Notes: generated by a model not told the origin, from the letters alone. A DNA stretch of 47,067 bases from Bacillus sp. AFS037270 (GCF_002585305.1 NZ_NUNF01000042.1:524-47590); one strand, 5' to 3'; shown: positions 7,730 to 16,646, counted from the stretch's first letter. A program made the numbers and translations.

Positions 7730-8007
7730 GTATAACTCCTCCTTTATTAATACAGTTTATTAAACATCCTCTTGTTATAGTACAGTATAAACAAAAAACT
7801 CCTTTTTGTGTAGACTTTTTTTAGAAAAATTTATCCTTTCTAAAAAAATAAGACTTTTGTCCCGAAAATCTATTTATGCATTCCTTTAGTTTCATTTATA
7901 ATGAGGTAGATAACCCGTGGATAAAAGAAATATTACTTCCATACCTATTTAATTTACATTACAATCATAGTAGAAATACCTTGTAGACATTGGAGGGATG
8001 CAGTTTA

Positions 8008-10158
8008 ATGGGGGCAATGCTAGGAATTTTTCATCCATACTTTATTATTATCGCCATTGGTTTAACAATTATGGCATCATATACAGCACTAGATATGTTT
8101 ATCTTGATAAGATCGTCAAATCAAAATAAAAGACTGTTGTTTCTTGGCGGGACCTTATCGATGGGGATTGGGATATGGGTAATGAACTTTATGGCATTAA
8201 TCTCGGCGGACACGAATCGCTTTACCAGTTATCATATACCTCTCACGATTCTTTCTATTTTTATTGGGATCGCATTTACCGGGATGGCGTTTCTTTGGTT
8301 TTTTGGAAAAACGATTAACATATTTCACTTACTAATTGGCAGCTTATTTTTAACCCTTGCTGTAATCGCAATTCAGGTTATTGGTTTATATGCAATGAAT
8401 GTAAATATAGACTATAATATCGGCCTTATGATTTTTTCAGGATTGTTAATATTTGGCTCCTTTTTATTTTCACTGTGGATTCTTTTTTCTTCGACCTATT
8501 CCCAAGGTAATCAAGTTTGGTTAAAACCGATAAGTGCAATTATCATAACAGTAGCCATAGCGGAAGGACACTTTTTATTAAAAAGAGCTGCTATTACGAC
8601 CAGCGGGGCGATATCTAAAGATCAAGCAGACAGTCCGTTCTTTATTTATTTGGTATTGTTTGTTTCGGTATTGATTATTGGCGGCTTGATCATTTCAAGT
8701 ATGTTGATAAGCAAGCAATTAGCAACAACTGATACGAACTTAAAGGATATCACAGCAGCCCTAGATGCCTCGACAATTGTAGCTATTACGGACCCTAAAG
8801 GTATTATTACTTTTGTTAACGATAAATTTGAAGAAATTTCCAAATATAAAAAAGAGGAAATTATCGGAAAAAATCATCGAATCCTTAATTCAGGCTATCA
8901 TTCAAAAGAATTCTTCCGAAATTTATGGCAAACCATTCAGGCAGGCACGATATGGCGTGGTGAGATTCGCAACAAAGCCAAGGATGGTTCTTTTTATTGG
9001 GTTGACACGACCATCGTTCCTTTTTTGAATAACAAAGGGAAGCCTGTCCAATATGTTGCTATTCGGTCTGATATTTCTAACAGGAAAAAGGCTGAAGAAC
9101 ATCTAAAAGAAATGATTAAAGAGAATGTTGATATAAAATTTGCTTTAGATCAATCGTCTATAGTAGCCTTTACAGATGCCAAAGGGAAAATCACTAGTGT
9201 AAATGAAAAGTTTTGTGAAATTTCTAAGTACAATCGTGATGAAATTCTAGGGCATGATCACCGAATCCTTAATTCTGGCTATCACTCCAAGGAATTTTTC
9301 AAGAACTTATGGAAAACAATCGGTTCTGGTCAAGTATGGAAGGGCGAATTAAGAAATAAAGCGAAGGATGGGACTTATTATTGGGTTGACACAACTATCG
9401 TTCCGTTTTTAAATGAACAGGGCAAACCTTATCAGTATTTAGCCATTCGTAACGATATCACCGAACGAAAGAAAACAGAAGAAGTCCTTCACCGTCAGGA
9501 TAAGCTTGCTGCAGTAGGACAACTGGCGGCAGGTGTTGCTCATGAAATCCGTAATCCGTTAACGTCCATGAAAGGGTATGCTGAATTCTTACAGTTAGAC
9601 GAAAAGGATCCAGAGCGGATGGAATTTTTAAATATTATTCTGGATGAAATTGAGCGGGTTAATACCATTGTGGAGGATTTTATGGTACTAGCGAAACCTA
9701 AAGCGGTTGAATTAGAGGAAAAAAATGTTGTTCCTGTGATTCGAAATGTTGTTTCTTTGCTGGAATTTGAAGCTAGGAAAAAAAATGTCCGCTTATCATT
9801 TGACTGCAATCAAGAGATTATCCAAATTGAATGTGATGAAAACCGGTTAAAGCAAGTTTTTCTTAACTTTATTAAAAACGGAATTGAGGCCATGCCAAAT
9901 GGCGGAGAATTGCATGTGAAAACTGTCATTCATGATAATAATGTTCAAATCTCTATCCAGGATTCAGGTGTTGGAATTCCAAAAGAAAAATTAAAGAAAC
10001 TGGGAGAACCATTTTTCACAACGAAGAAAAATGGAAACGGCCTAGGTTTAATGGTAAGTTTTAAAATCATTGAGAGTCATAATGGAAAAGTGTTTGTCGA
10101 AAGTGAACCAAATAAGGGAACAACGTTTAATATCTTATTACCTGCTAAAATTGCCTAG
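8008..10158 (+). CDS. Membrane sensor histidine kinase, MHYT-like/PAS/PAS/HisKA/HATPase
   Basis: About 716 residues. The N-terminal 230 residues hold seven predicted helices arranged like an MHYT sensor, with degenerate motifs (GIWVMNFMAL, GLYAMN, AEGHFLLKRAA), so most metal-binding histidines of that domain are missing. Two PAS domains (about 245-360 and 370-485) are closely similar to each other. HisKA follows with AHEIRNPLTS (H512), then HATPase_c with the N box (NFIKNGIEAM), DSGVGIP and GNGLGLMVS. It probably autophosphorylates and feeds a response regulator or the sporulation phosphorelay, in the manner of KinE-like orphan kinases; no regulator gene is adjacent. Start ATG 8008 is chosen because GGAGGG (7992-7997) lies upstream; the longer TTG frame at 7990 overlaps it. 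Confidence 0.85.
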   Translation: MGAMLGIFHPYFIIIAIGLTIMASYTALDMFILIRSSNQNKRLLFLGGTLSMGIGIWVMNFMALISADTNRFTSYHIPLTILSIFIGIAFTGMAFLWFFGKTINIFHLLIGSLFLTLAVIAIQVIGLYAMNVNIDYNIGLMIFSGLLIFGSFLFSLWILFSSTYSQGNQVWLKPISAIIITVAIAEGHFLLKRAAITTSGAISKDQADSPFFIYLVLFVSVLIIGGLIISSMLISKQLATTDTNLKDITAALDASTIVAITDPKGIITFVNDKFEEISKYKKEEIIGKNHRILNSGYHSKEFFRNLWQTIQAGTIWRGEIRNKAKDGSFYWVDTTIVPFLNNKGKPVQYVAIRSDISNRKKAEEHLKEMIKENVDIKFALDQSSIVAFTDAKGKITSVNEKFCEISKYNRDEILGHDHRILNSGYHSKEFFKNLWKTIGSGQVWKGELRNKAKDGTYYWVDTTIVPFLNEQGKPYQYLAIRNDITERKKTEEVLHRQDKLAAVGQLAAGVAHEIRNPLTSMKGYAEFLQLDEKDPERMEFLNIILDEIERVNTIVEDFMVLAKPKAVELEEKNVVPVIRNVVSLLEFEARKKNVRLSFDCNQEIIQIECDENRLKQVFLNFIKNGIEAMPNGGELHVKTVIHDNNVQISIQDSGVGIPKEKLKKLGEPFFTTKKNGNGLGLMVSFKIIESHNGKVFVESEPNKGTTFNILLPAKIA

Positions 10159-10183
10159 AACGAGAGGAAACTCTCGTTTTTTT
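10159..10183 (+). terminator. Intrinsic terminator after the kinase gene
   Basis: AACGAGAG, a GAAA tetraloop and CTCTCGTT, then a T run, directly after the stop codon. Confidence 0.88.
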
Positions 10184-10289
10184 ATTTTCATAAAAGTTCC
10201 TAAATTTTTAATAATTTTGAATCTACAATTGTATGATAATCGATTATGATGAATATATAGGTTTTATGATTCTATGGGAGGGGACCTGA

Positions 10290-12350
10290 GTGTCAGATAC
10301 AAAATTGGTAAAAACCATTTGTGGTTACTGTGGAACAGGCTGTGGTCTTGTCTTAGAAGTGGCGGATAACAAAATAATGAAAATCCGCGGAGATAAAGAA
10401 GCACCGGTTAATAAAGGACAAACGTGCGTAAAAGGAGCATTTGCGTATAAATACGTGCATGCCAAAAGTCGAATAAACTCACCACTTATCCGCAAAGCTG
10501 GAAAATTAATAGAAGCGACCTGGGAAGAGGCTTATCAATATATTGCGAGCAAATTATCGGAGATAAAAACTACCTGGGGACCTAATGCCATCAGTATGTT
10601 TGCATGCGCGCGCAGTACTAATGAATCTAATTATGTAACGCAAAAATTTATGCGGACGGTTATCAACAGCAACAATATTGATGGCTGTAACCGAACGTGA
10701 CATGCACCTAGTGTTGCCGGTCTGGCAACTATTTTTGGAAGCGGTTTCCCAACAAATACCCTTGAAGATTTTGATCGGGCAGAAGTGCTGCTGCTAATGG
10801 GTTCTAATACGACTGAAGCCCATCCTATTATTGCGAACCGCATGAAAAAGGCTGTAAAAACGGGACTAAAAATCATTGTCATTGATCCCCGGAGAATTGA
10901 TATGGTTAAAGTGGCTCACCGGCATTTACAGATTAATGTAGGTACAGATATAGCTCTTATAAATGCTTTCATACGAGTTATCTTAAAAGAAGGTCTATAC
11001 AATGCCGAGTTTATTAAGAAATTTACGGTTGATTTTGATCGGTTAGAAAGTCAGGTAGAACCTTATACACCTGAGTATGCTGCTATGATTACTGGTCTTT
11101 CCGCTGATGATATTGTAACAACTGCGAGAGAGTATGCGACGTCCAGCGGCTCTATGATAGCCTATACACTAGGTATTACAGAGCATCATTGCGGTGTAAA
11201 TAATGTTTTTGATATTGCGAATTTAGCTCTATTAACTGGGAACATCGGTAAACAAGGAACAGGGATTATGCCGCTGAGAGGGCAGAATAACGTCCAAGGA
11301 GCGGGTGATATGGGCTGTCTTCCTAATCAACTCGCCGGAGGGATGAGCATAGCGAATAATGAATTTCGTGCCCGCTATGAAAAGGAGTGGGGGGTTAAAC
11401 TGAACCCAAACCCAGGTGATACGCAAACTCGAACTTTTGACCGTCTAGAGATGGGTGAGTTAAAAGCTCTTTATGTAATTGGTGAGAATCCGCTTTTAGC
11501 TGATGTTCATATGAATCATACGAAAACATTATTTGAAAAGCTTGATTTACTAATTGTCCAGGATATTTTCTTAACAGAAACCGCCCAAATGGCCGATGTT
11601 GTTCTTCCAGCTCGTTCTTGGGGTGAGGTGGATGGAACCTATACCAATACAGATCGTAGAATCCAGCGGGTTCGTAAGGCTGTTGAACCACATCCTAATA
11701 CCAAAGAAGATTGGGAAATTCTTTGTGACCTTGCGACATTAATGGGTTATCCGATGCATTATCATAATAGTGAGGAAATCTGGAATGAGGTAAGAAAGCT
11801 TGCCTGGGAGATGTATGGTGGTATAACCTATGACCGTCTAGAAGAAGAATATAGTATTCACTATCCTTGTCCCGATGAAAATCATCCAGGAACTTTCATT
11901 ATGCATGAACGGTTCCATAAACAGAATCCTGATATAAAAAAATCACGATTCGTTCCGGTTGATTATACTGAACCATTAGAATTGCCGGATCCGGAATATC
12001 CATTTATGTTAACAACAGGCAGGCGTTATGAATCTTATAATACCCATTCGCAGACCCGCTTCTATGCAGATGGTGTTAAAGTAAAACAAACAGAAGAAAC
12101 CATTGATATCCATCCCGAAGATGCCCGCTCCCTTGGGATACAGGATGGCGAGGTGGTACAGGTTACTTCCCGCCGAGGGGAGCTTCTTGTAAAGGTAAAA
12201 ATTACTGAACAAGTGGTTCCTGGACTTGTATTTATGAGCTTCCATTGGAGTGAAACACCAACTAACGTATTAACATTGAATGAATATGACCCCATCTCAG
12301 GCACTGCCGAATACAAAGCTTGTGCTGTTGCTATAACAAAGGTGTCTTAA
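10290..12350 (+). CDS. fdhF: Selenocysteine-containing formate dehydrogenase alpha subunit (FdhF-like), UGA at 10698
   Basis: Molybdopterin oxidoreductase of 686 residues if UGA 10698-10700 is read as selenocysteine (residue 137). Cys11, Cys14, Cys18 and Cys46 bind a [4Fe-4S] cluster, and Lys48 follows. The active-site segment reads GCNRT-U-HAPSVAGL, matching the CCARV-U-HGPSVAGL site of E. coli FdhF. The C-terminal molybdopterin dinucleotide-binding domain runs to the end. The frame is open and homologous on both sides of the UGA, and a SECIS-like hairpin follows it. The GTG start at 10290 is preceded by GGGAGGGG. No electron-transfer or hydrogenase partner genes are adjacent. Conventional annotation would split it into two ORFs (10290-10700 and 10785-12350). 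The alternative is a Cys-to-stop mutation. Confidence 0.88.
10698..10735 (+). promoter_or_regulatory. SECIS-like hairpin directing UGA recoding
   Basis: GTTGCC (10713-10718) and GGCAAC (10724-10729) pair perfectly around the loop GGTCT (10719-10723). Unpaired bases including U lie below the stem. The loop starts at the same distance from the UGA, about 18 nt, as the AGGUCU loop of the E. coli fdhF SECIS element. The protein-level VAGL motif partly constrains these bases, so covariation is needed to confirm. Confidence 0.7.
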
Positions 12351-12360
12351 GATCATTCCC

Positions 12361-12392
12361 AAAAAAGTGCAGCGAATCCGCTGCACTTTTTT
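12361..12392. terminator. Perfect intrinsic terminator after fdhF
   Basis: AAAAAAGTGCAGCG, a 4-nt loop and CGCTGCACTTTTTT: a 14-bp perfect hairpin, active in either direction. Confidence 0.92.
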
Positions 12393-12500
12393 AGTGTATT
12401 ATTATCTGAATATTTAGTTACTCAGAAATGCTATTGTAATATAATTGCCATTCTTGTAAACCAATTAACATCCCCTTGTTCTTTTTCTCGGAAAAAAACA

Positions 12501-12509
12501 TGTTATGAT
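12501..12509 (+). promoter_or_regulatory. Extended -10 promoter of the yocH-like gene
   Basis: TGTTATGAT fits a TGnTATAAT extended -10, about 40 nt ahead of the ATG at 12549. No good -35 was seen. TGTAAT (12435-12440) and TGTAAA (12455-12460) upstream are 20 bp apart, not the 11 bp of a canonical WalR box. Confidence 0.5.
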
Positions 12510-12548
12510 GAGAACAGTTAGTAGCGAAGAACATGGGAGGATATAGAA

Positions 12549-13424
12549 ATGATCAAAAAAATAAAAGCATTCCTAGCAGTTGCTGCACTCTCAGGGACTG
12601 TAGGCGCTAATGTACATGCCGAAGAAATAACTGTTCAAGATGGAGATACCCTTTGGGGGATATCACAGGTACATAATACATCTGTAGATAAAATTAAAAC
12701 CTGGAATCACCTTTCTACTGACCTGATTCATCCAGGAGATGTATTAACGATTGCAACGGAAAAACAATATACCGTACAACAGGATGATACATTAGGTGAT
12801 ATTGCGTTAAAATATCAAGTGCAAGTAAACCAAATTAAACAATGGAATAAATTAAATACAGACCTCATTCATCCAGGCTTAACTCTCATTATTTATGATG
12901 AGGTAACGGATAGTGTGAAAAATGCTGAGGCAACAGATCTTAAGGAGGAAAATCCTGTTACAAGTAATTTAGAAAAACCTGTTGCAAAATCAGTGGTAAC
13001 TGCAGCCGAACCGACGACTTCCACCATTCCGAAACCAGTTAAGGCTGCTGAGCCTGTTAAGCCAGCACCAGTTTCTCAGCCGGCTAAAACAACTGCGAAT
13101 TCAGTGAAAACAGATAGCAGCGATGAAAATAACAGCAAAGAAATTACGGTAAAGGCCACAGCTTATACAGCTTCATGTGAAGGGTGTTCAGGAACTACAG
13201 CAACAGGGGTGGATCTGAAGGCTAATCCTGACGCTAAAGTAATTGCCGTAGACCCAAAAGTTATTCCACTTGGAAGTAAAGTATACGTAGAAGGTTACGG
13301 AGTGGCTACTGCCGCAGATACAGGCGGTGCTATAAAAGGAAATAGAATCGATGTTTTTATCCCTACAGAGCACGGGGCTCTAGAATGGGGCAATAAACAC
13401 ATTACGGTTAAAATAATAGATTAA
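12549..13424 (+). CDS. yocH: Secreted cell-wall protein with two LysM and a 3D domain (YocH-like)
   Basis: A 291-residue precursor. The signal peptide (about 1-24) ends VHA-EE. Two LysM modules follow (ITVQDGDTLWGIS near 27 and YTVQQDDTLGDIA near 74, each ending in a conserved W-N-x-L-x-T-D-L-I-H-P-G segment). A Pro/Ala/Thr/Lys-rich linker (about 120-195) joins them to a C-terminal 3D domain (VKATAYTA...ADTGGAIKGNRIDVFI) named for its three aspartates. It is exported and bound to peptidoglycan, with presumed muralytic activity. In B. subtilis yocH is controlled by WalRK; no clear WalR box is seen here. A strong terminator follows. Confidence 0.9.
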   Translation: MIKKIKAFLAVAALSGTVGANVHAEEITVQDGDTLWGISQVHNTSVDKIKTWNHLSTDLIHPGDVLTIATEKQYTVQQDDTLGDIALKYQVQVNQIKQWNKLNTDLIHPGLTLIIYDEVTDSVKNAEATDLKEENPVTSNLEKPVAKSVVTAAEPTTSTIPKPVKAAEPVKPAPVSQPAKTTANSVKTDSSDENNSKEITVKATAYTASCEGCSGTTATGVDLKANPDAKVIAVDPKVIPLGSKVYVEGYGVATAADTGGAIKGNRIDVFIPTEHGALEWGNKHITVKIID

Positions 13425-13453
13425 AAAAACTGCCTAAACTAGGCAGTTTTTTT
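13423..13453. terminator. Bidirectional intrinsic terminator
   Basis: ACTGCCTA, loop AAC and TAGGCAGT, with seven A before and seven T after. It serves the yocH-like gene (plus) and the narK gene (minus). Confidence 0.9.
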
Positions 13454-13461
13454 GTGTTTAA

Positions 13462-14763
13462 TTAACTAGCTTGTTTTACTACAGAACCTGTAACAGAAGC
13501 TTTTCTTTGATAGAAGAACCAGTTTAGAATAAATGAGATGACATAGAATCCAATAAAGAAGTAGAATGCAGTTACATAAGTTCCTGTTGAATTAATAGAC
13601 CATCCGAAAAGTTTTGGAATAAAGAATGATCCATATGCGGCAAAGGCTGCTGAGAACCCGATAACAGGTGCTGCTTCTTTTGGTATAAAAATGGTTGGTA
13701 TCATTTGGAATGTTGAACCAGAACCAATACCTGATGCTAGGAAAAGAATTAAGAAAGAGAACAGGAATCCATTAAATTGCTTTCCATTTAAGAAGTATAT
13801 AACACCAACTGCACCAATTCCCATAATGACTAATACATAGGCCGTCACTCTTGCTCCACCAAGCTTATCAGCCATCCAGCCGCCAACAGGTCTAGCGGCT
13901 GCTGCAACTAATGCACCAAGGAAGGCGAGTGAAAGATGTTCAGGAAATTGTGATCTCAAAAGAAGCGGAAATGCCGCAGAGTAACCAATAAATGAACCAA
14001 ATGTAGCTACATATAAAGCTGTCATAATCCATGTGTGTTTACGTTTAACGATAACAAATTGATCAGCCACCGTTTGTTTTGCACCTGGTACGTTATCCAT
14101 TTTAAAAATAGCAAGAATGGTCATGATGATAATTGGAATTACCCAGATAAACGCTGCATTTTGTAACCATACGGTTTGACCAGTTGCTAAAACTTGTTTG
14201 CCGCCAACGAAAGCAATGGTTCCTGATGTAATAATTAATGGTGTAACAAATTGGACCACTGATACTCCCATGTTTCCAAGACCACCGTTAATTCCAAGAG
14301 CCGTACCTTTTTCTTTTTTTGGATAGAAGAAGCTAATATTAGCGGATGATGATGAGAAGTTACCTCCGCCAAGACCACATAGTGCAGCGAGTAATAACAT
14401 AATTGTATACGGTGTGTCCGGATTTTGAACAGCAAAACCGATTCCTATTGCTGGGATTGCAAGAACGGCAGTAGAGATAACGGTCCAGTTCTTTCCTCCA
14501 AAAAATCCTACTGCAAATGTATAAATGAAACGAAGTGTTGCGCCCACAAGTCCAGGGATAGCGGCAAGTGTTAATAATTGCTCTTCTGAAAAATGAAAGC
14601 CAACGTCGTTGAGTCTAACGGCAACAACGGACCAAATTTGCCAAACAATAAAGGCCAGCATAAGTGATGGTACAGAGATCCATAAATTTCTACTTGCGTG
14701 TTTTTTTCCTTCGGATTTCCAGAACTTTTCATCTTCTGGATTCCAGTAATTAATTCGGGCCAT
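13462..14763 (-). CDS. narK: Nitrate/nitrite transporter NarK, E. coli type (MFS, NNP family)
   Basis: A 433-residue major facilitator with about 12 helices. The N-terminal cytoplasmic segment (WNPEDEKFWKSEGKKHASRNLW) is the form seen in proteobacterial NarK/NarU rather than in short B. subtilis NarK. The nitrate signatures are GGGNFSSSSANISFFYPKKEKG (partial) in TM5 and ASGIGSGSTFQMIPTIF in TM11. The role is nitrate uptake and nitrite export for anaerobic respiration. The start is ATG 14763, after GGGGG; the 15-residue extension to 14808 lacks a site. A perfect Fnr box lies upstream. No nitrate reductase gene is in the window. Confidence 0.9.
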   Translation of the reverse strand: MARINYWNPEDEKFWKSEGKKHASRNLWISVPSLMLAFIVWQIWSVVAVRLNDVGFHFSEEQLLTLAAIPGLVGATLRFIYTFAVGFFGGKNWTVISTAVLAIPAIGIGFAVQNPDTPYTIMLLLAALCGLGGGNFSSSSANISFFYPKKEKGTALGINGGLGNMGVSVVQFVTPLIITSGTIAFVGGKQVLATGQTVWLQNAAFIWVIPIIIMTILAIFKMDNVPGAKQTVADQFVIVKRKHTWIMTALYVATFGSFIGYSAAFPLLLRSQFPEHLSLAFLGALVAAAARPVGGWMADKLGGARVTAYVLVIMGIGAVGVIYFLNGKQFNGFLFSFLILFLASGIGSGSTFQMIPTIFIPKEAAPVIGFSAAFAAYGSFFIPKLFGWSINSTGTYVTAFYFFIGFYVISFILNWFFYQRKASVTGSVVKQAS

Positions 14764-14826
14764 GTGATTTCCCCCTAAATGGTTAGTGTAATTATTAATT
14801 TTCAGCATTGGCTTGCTTGTGTTTTT

Positions 14827-14870
14827 ACTATAAACTACATACTGACTTGAAATTTGTGACGAACGTCACA
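14827..14870 (-). promoter_or_regulatory. Fnr-dependent promoter of narK
   Basis: TGTGA-N6-TCACA at 14855-14870 is a perfect Fnr/Crp-type dyad. On the minus strand TATAGT (14832-14827) is a good -10. A start near 14820 puts the dyad centre at about -42, the class II activator position, and no -35 is needed. This predicts oxygen-limited induction of narK. Confidence 0.85.
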
Positions 14871-14952
14871 AAAATAGTGAAGGAAATGTGAACACCTGCT
14901 ATTAGACAAAAAGTTGTAATAATTAAGCTTGGTTAAAAGTAAGGTGAAAAAT

Positions 14953-14986
14953 AAAAAAGAAATCCTCAAAAATGAGGATTTCTTTT
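14953..14986 (-). terminator. Terminator overlapping the end of the narK-PAS gene
   Basis: GAAATCCTCA and TGAGGATTTC form a 10-bp stem that includes the last codons and stop codon of the minus-strand gene. A T run (the plus-strand A run at 14953-14959) follows. Confidence 0.8.
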
Positions 14987-16498
14987 ATAAATATGTTTTT
15001 CGTCGGATCGCTCTTTCACTTCATAAAACATGCCTACATAGTTTTTGGCATCTCCGGAATCATCTTTAATTGCGGTAATTGTAAGCCATTCTTTGTATAT
15101 TTCATTATTTTTGCGCCTATTCCAAATAAAGCCTTCCCAATATCCATTTGTAAGTAAACTTTTCCACATTGCTTGATAAAATTCATGGGTATGTTCACCC
15201 GATTGAAGTACACTTGGCGTTTTTCCGATTACTTCCTTTAAACCATAACCAGTTATTCTTGAAAAGGCAGGATTTACATTTTGAATGATTCCGTTTACGT
15301 CTGTTATACAAATACCATCAATGGCGTGATTAACTATTTTCTGAGAAAGCTCTAATCTTTCTTGGTAATATAGCCAAATTGCGATTACAAGACTAGCTAA
15401 AGAAAATTCAGAAAGAGACATAAATCCTATCGCATAGTGCCCTGTCAAATTAAAGAAAATGGTGAGAATAAGCGGCGGGAAAAAACCCCCTAGACCACCC
15501 ATGGCTGAAACTATTCCGTTGACAATTCCTGCTTGCTTGGAAAAGTATAAGGGGACCAGCTTAAAGATTGCCCCGTTTCCTAACCCAGCAAAGAAGGCCA
15601 CTAACAAGCATCCAAATGAGTAAATTGGCAATGATGGTGTAAATGATAACAAAAAACCTGCAAAAGTTAAGCTAAAGAAAACAGCCATTAGAATTAAAAA
15701 GGGATTAATTTTATCACCAAGCCATCCCCCTACTGGACGGAACAAGGTTGCAAGCACGATAAAACCAGTGGTTCGTATTCCAGCATCAATTTTATCTAAT
15801 TCAAATTGATTTACTAAGAAAGATGGTAAATAGATTGTAAAAGCAACAAATGAACCAAATGTGACAAAATAAAATATGCTTAATACCCATAGTTTTGGAT
15901 TTTTATAAACTCCATTTAATTGCTCTGATAAGGAGTGGCTTATTTTCCGTTCTTGTTTATCACCAAATAAAAAGTTTAAAATGGCAAATAGAAGCATTAA
16001 AAAAAGAAAAAGGTTTACTGTAGATCTCCATCCAATAGCATTGGCAAGAACAGGAGCTAAAAAAGCAGTTATTGCTGTTCCTATATTTCCAGCTCCATAT
16101 ATTCCATTAATAAATCCATGTTTGGTTTTTTCGTAATATTTTGGCAAAGAAGTAACGCCAATAGAAAAAACTGCACCGCCAAGCCCCAGCAGTAACCCAC
16201 CAATGATCAACATTTGAATGTTGCTCGAATAACTGATGATGATAATGGGAAAAAGAAGGAAAATAAAGCTTATACTAAATAAAATTCTGGCCCCATATTT
16301 GTTTGTCCAATAGCCTATTGGAACCCTTAATAGGGACCCAAGGATAACGGGTACTGCCGTTGCCCAGGCAATTTCAGTTGTTGTTAGATGGATATCTTCC
16401 TTAATAAATGGCATTAGAGAAGAAATTAATACCCAAACCATAAACCCTGCAATTAAACTACTTGTTTGAATAAATAATTGTCCTTTACCTTTTTTCAT
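14966..16498 (-). CDS. NarK-family nitrate/nitrite transporter fused to a C-terminal PAS domain
   Basis: A 510-residue two-part protein. Residues 1 to about 380 are a 12-helix NNP-type MFS transporter resembling short Bacillus NarK, with motifs GLLLGLGGAVFSIGVTSLPK and GLGNGAIFKLVPLYF. Residues about 385-495 form a PAS domain (GICITDVNGIIQNVNPAFSR..., SVLQSGEHTHEFYQAMW..., then a PAC-like VGMFYEVKER). Classical NarK stops near 395-400. No kinase, GGDEF or HTH output follows, so the PAS domain may regulate transport or dock a signalling partner. Its PAS resembles those of the kinase at 8008. The start at 16498 follows GGGAGGAAG. No Fnr box was seen upstream. Confidence 0.85.
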   Translation of the reverse strand: MKKGKGQLFIQTSSLIAGFMVWVLISSLMPFIKEDIHLTTTEIAWATAVPVILGSLLRVPIGYWTNKYGARILFSISFIFLLFPIIIISYSSNIQMLIIGGLLLGLGGAVFSIGVTSLPKYYEKTKHGFINGIYGAGNIGTAITAFLAPVLANAIGWRSTVNLFLFLMLLFAILNFLFGDKQERKISHSLSEQLNGVYKNPKLWVLSIFYFVTFGSFVAFTIYLPSFLVNQFELDKIDAGIRTTGFIVLATLFRPVGGWLGDKINPFLILMAVFFSLTFAGFLLSFTPSLPIYSFGCLLVAFFAGLGNGAIFKLVPLYFSKQAGIVNGIVSAMGGLGGFFPPLILTIFFNLTGHYAIGFMSLSEFSLASLVIAIWLYYQERLELSQKIVNHAIDGICITDVNGIIQNVNPAFSRITGYGLKEVIGKTPSVLQSGEHTHEFYQAMWKSLLTNGYWEGFIWNRRKNNEIYKEWLTITAIKDDSGDAKNYVGMFYEVKERSDEKHIYKRNPHF

Positions 16499-16646
16499 TG
16501 TCTTCCTCCCTGTAAAGCCGTTTTATTCTCTATTTTCGAACGAGTGTTTTGACCATTGTATTAGCTAAATTCCTTTGATTTCCCTAAGTATTATAAACAA
16601 CAATTAGAGAGAATACAGTGAGGTTCGACACTGCCAGATAAATATA

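Noticed and set aside
10290..10700. Truncated formate dehydrogenase fragment followed by a separate downstream ORF at 10785-12350 (pseudogene).
   Set aside because: The same frame continues through a single UGA exactly at the catalytic Sec/Cys position, with a SECIS-like hairpin. A selenoprotein explains it better than a broken gene.
12434..12460. WalR box upstream of the yocH-like gene (TGTAAT ... TGTAAA).
   Set aside because: The two half-sites are 20 bp apart instead of the usual 11 bp, so it is not a canonical site.
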